Source: Hyphomicrobiales bacterium
GTDB taxonomy: Bacteria; Pseudomonadota; Alphaproteobacteria; Rhizobiales; Rhizobiaceae
Assembly: GCA_900469445.1 (NCBI GenBank)
Contig: UBXM01000040.1
Location: 62,001-126,000 of the forward strand
DNA: 64,000 nt
Direction: 5' to 3'
Positions 61,780 through 64,000 of this stretch are shown here, piece after piece; the stretch's first letter is position 1; each line of letters opens with the position of its first letter. The notes beneath the pieces were generated by a model. It saw only the letters and a list, made by a program, of their open reading frames with translations. It searched no databases and had not been told where the DNA came from. A program made the position numbers and the translations under genes.

Positions 61780-62889
61780 TTAGTCGAAATCGTCGCCGAT
61801 CAGGCGCATCCAGTTTTCACCGGCCAGGCCGCTGATCAGCCCCTGGCCGGATTTGACCGGCTCCAGCAGGCTCTTGTCCTTGGCATGGGCGACGAAGAAA
61901 GCGCGACCGTAAAACAGCGTCTTGCGGCTGATGAGTTCCGGTGTCAGCCAGGGATGACCGGCCCCCCGCATGGCCACGCAGCCTGCAGCATCCGCATGGG
62001 CGAAGAGATCATCGACCAGTTCACCCGCAACATTTGGCGCGCAGAGCGCCTGCAGCAGCCAGCCAATGCCACCCGGACGGCCATAATAAGCATAGCAGCC
62101 GACAAGTTCGCCGCTGCGGGATTCGGCAATGCGCCATGAAGGTTTACCGAACTGCCGCTTTTGCTGCGCGTGGTCCATGAACCATTCCAGCGAGGCGCTG
62201 TCCCATCGAGGGCGTAAAGGAAAACGCTCGGAGAGTTTCAGGACCGCCTCGGCAAACTCCTGGCGCGACGCATCCCAGAAGTTTACCCGTCCCGCACCGT
62301 GGAGCGGCGGCGCGCGAAATGCCTTCACGCCCATGCGCTCGATCACGCCATCGGACAATGACGCCACAGGACGGAGAAACCGGGCGGCCTTCAGGCCACG
62401 TTCGGCAATCTGAATGGCCGTTCCGGCGGGACGCAGGATGCGCAGCCAGTTGAGGCTATAGGCGATATCCAGTGGCAGAGCGAGCTTCTGCCACATGCCG
62501 AGCGCCAGAGAATTGGCCGTCTCGGTGAGCGAGATGTCCTGCGGTCCGGTGAGGAAGGCGCGTAGAAGACGGGCGCCGGCTAGCGGGTTCTGCTCGTGCC
62601 GGTCGACCATCATCGAACCGGCAAAGGCAGCACGGACAGGACGGCCGTCTATTTCCAGCCGGGAGGGAAATACACCGATGAACCCCTGCACGCCGCCTGT
62701 GGCATCGACAAAGACCTTCGAGCGGATTTCCTCGTCATACCAGGGGTGATCGAAAAAAACCTCGCGCAGATACTGGATCATCGAGGGACGCACGGGCTCC
62801 GCGCTACGGAAGGTTTTCTGGAAAAGCCCTGCAACGGACGGAAGGTCTTCCCGCTCCAGATCACGAACCCCACCCGTCTTTTCCGCCAT
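61780..62889 (-). CDS. GNAT-like acyltransferase domain protein
   Basis: A 369-residue soluble protein. The N-terminal half looks like a GNAT fold: VRDLEREDLPSVAGLFQKTF, GGVQGFIGVFPSRLEIDG and the acyl-CoA loop-like VDRHEQNPLAGARLLRAFL. The second half (FPLRPRWDSASLEWFMDHAQ) resembles the second half of double-GNAT or FemAB-like proteins. Function unknown. It is convergent with the NadE-like gene with a 16-bp gap. Members of this type accompany surface-polymer and secondary-metabolite genes, so a link to the ACP operon is possible but not shown. Confidence 0.7.
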   Translation of the reverse strand: MAEKTGGVRDLEREDLPSVAGLFQKTFRSAEPVRPSMIQYLREVFFDHPWYDEEIRSKVFVDATGGVQGFIGVFPSRLEIDGRPVRAAFAGSMMVDRHEQNPLAGARLLRAFLTGPQDISLTETANSLALGMWQKLALPLDIAYSLNWLRILRPAGTAIQIAERGLKAARFLRPVASLSDGVIERMGVKAFRAPPLHGAGRVNFWDASRQEFAEAVLKLSERFPLRPRWDSASLEWFMDHAQQKRQFGKPSWRIAESRSGELVGCYAYYGRPGGIGWLLQALCAPNVAGELVDDLFAHADAAGCVAMRGAGHPWLTPELISRKTLFYGRAFFVAHAKDKSLLEPVKSGQGLISGLAGENWMRLIGDDFD

Positions 62890-62950
62890 GACACCCGTCC
62901 CCGTCGGCTCCAGCGCCGCGGCGCAAACCGTGCCAGAATAGGCTTAATCA

Positions 62951-62978
62951 AACGAAAAGAGGCCCACGCGGGGCCTCT
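62951..62978 (-). terminator. Terminator of the PRC-barrel gene
   Basis: On the minus strand AGAGGCCC and GGGCCTCT (62958-62978) form an 8-bp stem, followed by TTTTCGTT. It lies 22 bp after the stop of the PRC-barrel gene. Confidence 0.8.
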
Positions 62979-62999
62979 CTCCAAATGGTCGGTGTGAAC

Positions 63000-63392
63000 T
63001 TACATCCAGTAAGGCGGCACGCCGTAATAGTCGTAGACCTTTCGGTCATTGCCTCGATAGAAACTATCGTCATCGAGGTCATGATATTTCGGCGCGCCGG
63101 TGATCTGGTCCTTGGTGAGGTCAATGCGGTAGCCGTCGAGTTCTTCGTCGTAACGCAGCTTTTCCCAGGGCAGCGGATAATAGTCGTCGCCGATGCCAAG
63201 GAAACCACCGAAACTCAGAACGGCGTAACCGACGCGGCCACCACGCTTTTCGAGCAGAATGCGCTCGATCGAGCCGATCCGCTTGCCGTCTGCGCCATAG
63301 ACAGCCGTGCCCTCGACCTTATCGCTGGCAATCAGCGACGGCGTGTCTTTAACGTAGGGATCCTGTCCTGCACGGGGTTCCTGATGCAACAT
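63000..63392 (-). CDS. PRC-barrel domain protein
   Basis: A 130-residue protein with one PRC-barrel domain: IASDKVEGTAVYGADGKRIG, SIERILLEKRGGRVGYAVLS, FGGFLGIGDDYYPLPWEKL. The C-terminal tail is Tyr/Asp rich (FYRGNDRKVYDYYGVPPYWM). Stress-linked PRC-barrel proteins of this size are common in rhizobia; role unknown. The start at 63392 follows AAGGAG; the longer frame to 63473 is not supported. Confidence 0.88.
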   Translation of the reverse strand: MLHQEPRAGQDPYVKDTPSLIASDKVEGTAVYGADGKRIGSIERILLEKRGGRVGYAVLSFGGFLGIGDDYYPLPWEKLRYDEELDGYRIDLTKDQITGAPKYHDLDDDSFYRGNDRKVYDYYGVPPYWM

Positions 63393-63618
63393 GACTTGTC
63401 TCCTTCGGTTGCTGTTTGCGTCATGAAAATAGAACTGCACCCGGCGCAGATAGTTCCCCGAAACATGCGACATTTGACGCTTACGTTAAAGTCAGTTAGC
63501 TGTGCGAGAATGGACCGGTCTTTCCCGGTTCCTGTGAATGACCTAATATAGATGCTGGAGAAGTGGAGGACTTTTCCAATATCTTAGGGTAAGTCCAACG
63601 AGCATGGAGGATGCTCTC

Positions 63619-64000
63619 ATGAACGAACAGGCGGCGAGAGCCCCGACAAACCCGCGCAAGATCTGGATCCAGTCCTATCCGCCGGGAGTGCCTGAAGAGA
63701 TCGCGCCGCTGGCTCACCGCTCGCTCGGACATCTGTTCGAGGATAGCTGCGCCCGGTACGGTGATCGGCCCGCTTTCACCAGCATGGGAAAATCGCTGAC
63801 CTTCCGCCAGCTTGAAGCGGAAAGCCGCAAGATTGCCGCATGGCTACAGGGGCTGGGTCTGGAAAAGGGCGACCGCGTGGCTGTCATGCTGCCGAACGTT
63901 CTCCAGAACCCGGTCATCGTTTACGGAATTCTTCGGGCGGGCCTTGTCGTCGTCAACGTCAACCCGCTCTACACGCCGCGCGAACTCGAGTACCAGCTCA
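63619..64000 (+). CDS. fadD: Long-chain fatty-acid--CoA ligase, 5' part
   Basis: The first 127 residues of an adenylate-forming ligase, open to the window end. The N-terminus (RKIWIQSYPPGVPEEI) and SLGHLFEDSCARYGDRPAF, GDRVAVMLPNVLQNPV and VNVNPLYTPRELEYQL are typical of FadD. It activates fatty acids for beta-oxidation, the pathway encoded at the start of this window. ATG 63619 is 8 nt after GGAGG; an in-frame ATG at 63604 is less likely. Confidence 0.88.
   Translation, partial: MNEQAARAPTNPRKIWIQSYPPGVPEEIAPLAHRSLGHLFEDSCARYGDRPAFTSMGKSLTFRQLEAESRKIAAWLQGLGLEKGDRVAVMLPNVLQNPVIVYGILRAGLVVVNVNPLYTPRELEYQL

Overview
The window looks like chromosomal DNA of a high-GC alphaproteobacterium of the Rhizobiaceae (Rhizobium/Agrobacterium type). 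This rests on recognising gene content and order: a PodJ-type polarity protein, GcrA, a phoR-pstSCAB-phoU-phoB block, argD-argF-hslO, a SAM-II riboswitch in front of metZ, and mosaic palindromic repeats typical of rhizobia. No database search was possible; all names come from motifs, length, context and family knowledge.

Layout. 1-310: 5' part of a small cysteine-containing rhizobial protein. 311-926: no gene. 927-2542: a visibly AT-richer insert with a TcmP-like predicted methyltransferase facing a three-Cys-motif DUF5131 (Gp37/Gp68) protein; their 3' ends overlap. 2607-8254: minus-strand beta-oxidation operon (acyl-CoA dehydrogenase, thiolase, bifunctional FadB/FadJ-like enzyme) with a perfect operator-like palindrome upstream and two inverted 50-bp repeat copies around the thiolase gene. 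8710-16584: podJ behind a CtrA-like box, a TauE/SafE permease coupled to a TIGR02186 membrane protein, and a ClC channel. 16629-18977: secreted DUF4394 protein divergent from an ECF sigma/anti-sigma pair. 19082-32419: mostly housekeeping and small accessory genes (hydrolase, UspA, PdeM and the ligase-associated helicase, Rrf2 regulator with AhpD-like protein, two YitT paralogues, TPR-methyltransferase, DUF6460, CAP lipoprotein, pyrD, DUF952, a LuxR-type response regulator, an S24-type repressor). 32466-35369: orphan solute-binding protein divergent from a glycosyltransferase fused to a GspE-N-like domain. 35420-43649: tRNA-Gly, dcd, SAM-II riboswitch and metZ, apaG, hslO-argF-argD, gcrA, PACE efflux protein. 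43755-52557: phosphate regulon and a divergent ppk2. 52585-58775: unknown membrane protein, nitronate monooxygenase, tRNA-Thr, GT21-like glycosyltransferase, L-2-hydroxyglutarate-oxidase-like protein, D-2-hydroxyacid dehydrogenase. 58927-62889: an acyl carrier protein, an adenylate-forming ligase and a NadE-like amidating enzyme in one tight operon, tail-to-tail with a GNAT-like protein. 63000-64000: PRC-barrel protein and the start of a fadD-like gene.

How parts work together. The phosphate block holds sensor, transporter, PhoU and response regulator in one direction behind a good Pho box, with polyphosphate kinase 2 divergent from phoR. The cell-cycle signals (CtrA-like boxes before podJ and gcrA, a dense GANTC cluster before gcrA) fit the CtrA/GcrA/CcrM circuit of alphaproteobacteria. 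The best candidates for undescribed biology are the TcmP/DUF5131 pair and the ACP-ligase-NadE-GNAT cluster; the chemistry of both is unknown to me.
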